Assembly: GCA_012799545.1 (NCBI GenBank)
Contig: JAAZLA010000251.1
Span: forward strand, 1-32,752
Direction of reading: 5' to 3'
Source: Treponema sp.
GTDB taxonomy: Bacteria; Spirochaetota; Spirochaetia; Treponematales; Treponemataceae
DNA length: 32,752 nt
Part shown: positions 31,269 to 32,752 of the stretch, one piece after another
How the letters are laid out: each line of letters begins with the position of its first letter
Position numbering within the stretch: the first letter of the stretch is position 1
Translations under genes and position numbers: made by a program
Notes under the pieces: generated by a model
Told to the model about the DNA's origin: nothing
Seen by the model: only the letters and a program-made list of their open reading frames with translations
Databases searched by the model: none

Positions 31269-32218
31269 TGGCGAATTCCTTGGACAATTATAAGTGAAAT
31301 CCCCGCCACAAACATAATAAAGCAAAGAATTTGCCCAGTGGAAATATTTAAAAGCGATACATTCAAATATGTGGGTGTATCGCTTATTTTTGCAATTCTA
31401 AAACCGAGGTCTATATCTGGTTCTCGGAAATATTCAATAATAAAGCGAACAAAACCATAGCCTGCATAAAAAAGTCCCGTTAGAAAACCTGGATAGGGCT
31501 TTTTTTTGCTTACCGCGTAGTTTACTCCAAAGAGAAATAGACCTTCAAAAAAAGCTTCGTAGAGTTGGCTTGGATGACGTGGGAGGTTTACTAAACCGCT
31601 GCTTATTTCTAAGCCAGCCTTTTGGGCAAATTCTGCAACCCATGGAATAGAGGCTGAAAACCGTTGTGCATCGGGGAAAATCATACCCCAAGGCATGGTT
31701 GTAATTCGTCCATAGAGCTCTGCGTTTAAGAAGTTGCCTAAACGTCCAAAGGTGTAACCTAAAGGGATTGCAACAGCCATTGCGTCAGCCCATTGTAAGA
31801 CGGGGCGTTTGTGACGGATGCACCAGAGAACGATGCCGAGGGTGCCGCCGACAACACCGCCGTGGTAGGACATGCCAGCAAGGCCGGTAAAGTTCCAGTT
31901 TTCATCAAAGGGCCAAAAAATAAGCCAGGGTTTTCTATAATAGAGTTTTGAGCTGTCATAGATGAGGGCAGAAAAAAGACGTGCCCCAATGAGTAGAAAA
32001 ATAATGCCGGTTAAAAAAAAGCTAAACAAATCGTCTTCGCTTGTTTCAACATTGTTTGTATCGAGCTTTTTATTTTTTCGAAGTTTGTTCATAACGAGAT
32101 ATGCGGTAGCAAAGGCAAAGACGTACATGAGCCCATACCATCGCAATAAACCAAGGAATGGAATGTTGGGAAATATTTGTGGATGTATCCATGAAGGATA
32201 ATTAATAGCTAATAACAT
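31244..32218 (-). CDS. lgt: Prolipoprotein diacylglyceryl transferase
   Basis: Lgt (324 residues) transfers diacylglycerol from phosphatidylglycerol to the lipobox cysteine of prolipoproteins in the inner membrane. The family signature GRLGNFLNAELYGR is at 158-171, HGG at 119-121, and HPSQLYEA in the second half. About seven hydrophobic segments are visible. It is somewhat longer than E. coli Lgt (about 290) with an insertion around 45-65 (KNKKLDTNNVETSEDD). The start ATG follows AGAGGTTACT, which overlaps the stop of the upstream gene, so the two are co-transcribed. A substrate is the receptor lipoprotein at 22289. Confidence 0.96.
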   Translation of the reverse strand: MLLAINYPSWIHPQIFPNIPFLGLLRWYGLMYVFAFATAYLVMNKLRKNKKLDTNNVETSEDDLFSFFLTGIIFLLIGARLFSALIYDSSKLYYRKPWLIFWPFDENWNFTGLAGMSYHGGVVGGTLGIVLWCIRHKRPVLQWADAMAVAIPLGYTFGRLGNFLNAELYGRITTMPWGMIFPDAQRFSASIPWVAEFAQKAGLEISSGLVNLPRHPSQLYEAFFEGLFLFGVNYAVSKKKPYPGFLTGLFYAGYGFVRFIIEYFREPDIDLGFRIAKISDTPTYLNVSLLNISTGQILCFIMFVAGISLIIVQGIRHKKMKSRD

Positions 32219-32227
32219 AGTAACCTC

Positions 32228-32752
32228 TTATAGTGTAAATCCTTGAGATAGGGCTTTTACAATTTTTGTTTTTAAAAGCGCATTCTCTTTTTTTAACTGA
32301 CTTATTTCATATTGTTGTGTTTTTATAGTTTCGGCAAGCTCATTCATCGTTAAAGCGCCTGTGCCAAGCAATTCTTCTATATAGGTCATTTTATTTTCAA
32401 AGTCTTCTTGAGCCTCACTTTCGGCATATTGAAAACTGTCATAATTCCCATCGGAATCAAAACGAATTGTTTCTGAGAATGCGATTTTTTCACTTATGCG
32501 AAAGATTGCTTGGGAGAGCATGGCATTTGGCTTATAGATAACGATAGGTAAGCGAGATGCAAGAGCTATATCTTGCAAACTATCCCTGTAAATAATTCCC
32601 AGATGTTCGAGTTCAAGCCCAAGATATTCTGTGCAAGAGCGACGGATTTTTTGTGCCTTATCTGCATCTTTTGGGTCGTCAATCATGTTGAGAATAAGGC
32701 GTGGTTTAAATCGAGCGATGCGACGTCTAAAAACTTCGGTGCTTTGTGGATC
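32228..32752 (-). CDS. MinD/FlhG-like P-loop ATPase, C-terminal part (partial)
   Basis: The frame is open to the window edge, so the N-terminal part with the Walker motifs is missing; about 174 residues are seen. RPRLILNMIDD-like text (here KPRLILNMIDDPKDADKAQKI), YLGLELEHLGIIYRDSLQDIALASRLPIVIYKPNAMLSQA fits (in short pieces) the second half of MinD/FlhG/ParA ATPases: the 'nMi' strand, then the 'LGxI..D..v..A......pvv' pattern. The last ~60 residues form an added segment ending in a likely coiled coil (ETIKTQQYEISQLKKENALL). It precedes lgt by 9 bp. FlhG-type proteins set flagellar number; which role applies here cannot be told from this part. Confidence 0.75.
   Translation of the reverse strand, partial: DPQSTEVFRRRIARFKPRLILNMIDDPKDADKAQKIRRSCTEYLGLELEHLGIIYRDSLQDIALASRLPIVIYKPNAMLSQAIFRISEKIAFSETIRFDSDGNYDSFQYAESEAQEDFENKMTYIEELLGTGALTMNELAETIKTQQYEISQLKKENALLKTKIVKALSQGFTL

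Noticed and set aside
1..32752. CRISPR arrays, insertion sequences, prophage or toxin-antitoxin genes
   Set aside because: No regularly spaced repeats, transposase or integrase motifs or terminal inverted repeats were seen; gene order and base composition look uniformly chromosomal.

Overview
The window looks like a stretch of chromosome from a spirochaete, most likely a Treponema-like member of the Spirochaetota. This rests on gene order (rpoB-rpoC-rpsL-rpsG, then tuf joined directly to the S10-spc-alpha ribosomal genes, no fusA in between), moderately AT-rich DNA, zinc-binding (C+) forms of S4, S14 and L36 plus a zinc-ribbon L24, and a MinD/FlhG-like ATPase next to lgt. The genus is an inference. 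No mobile elements, CRISPR arrays, rRNA or tRNA genes were found.

Layout. (1) 1-6232: 3' end of rpoB, rpoC, then rpsL-rpsG behind their own sigma70-type promoter and closed by a strong terminator. (2) 6276-6830: about 555 bp without a gene but dense in inverted repeats, leading into tuf. (3) 6831-18508: tuf and the S10/spc cluster from rpsJ to secY, tightly packed with several 1-bp stop/start overlaps. (4) 18509-22098: a hairpin-rich gap, then rpmJ-rpsM-rpsK-rpsD-rpoA-rplQ and a 60-residue zinc-ribbon protein of unknown function, ended by a terminator. adk, map and infA are absent from the secY-rpmJ junction.

(5) 22289-27813: a branched-chain-amino-acid-type ABC uptake locus: a lipoprotein receptor, a terminator, a complex leader of about 200 nt, then livH-livM-livG-livF and a CBS-ACT protein. 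The leader holds two copies of a hairpin, a 38-codon ORF with its own ribosome site, a 20-bp palindrome and a 14-bp attenuator-like hairpin just before the livH ribosome site. It is the best candidate for an undescribed regulatory system here. (6) 27893-28387 (minus): a small heat-shock protein whose upstream region matches the sigma54 (-24/-12) consensus perfectly, with three related sequence boxes further upstream. (7) 28771-31224: a stand-alone PTS EIIA (PtsN-like) gene and transketolase, divergent from hsp20. (8) 31244-32752 (minus): lgt and the 3' part of a MinD/FlhG-like gene.

Together the window carries most of the gene-expression machinery (RNA polymerase beta, beta' and alpha, EF-Tu, about 27 ribosomal proteins, SecY), followed by an amino-acid importer whose receptor would be lipidated by the Lgt encoded nearby, and a stress/central-carbon block that may be tied to sigma54 control. 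All positions were read by eye; no alignment, folding or database search was run.
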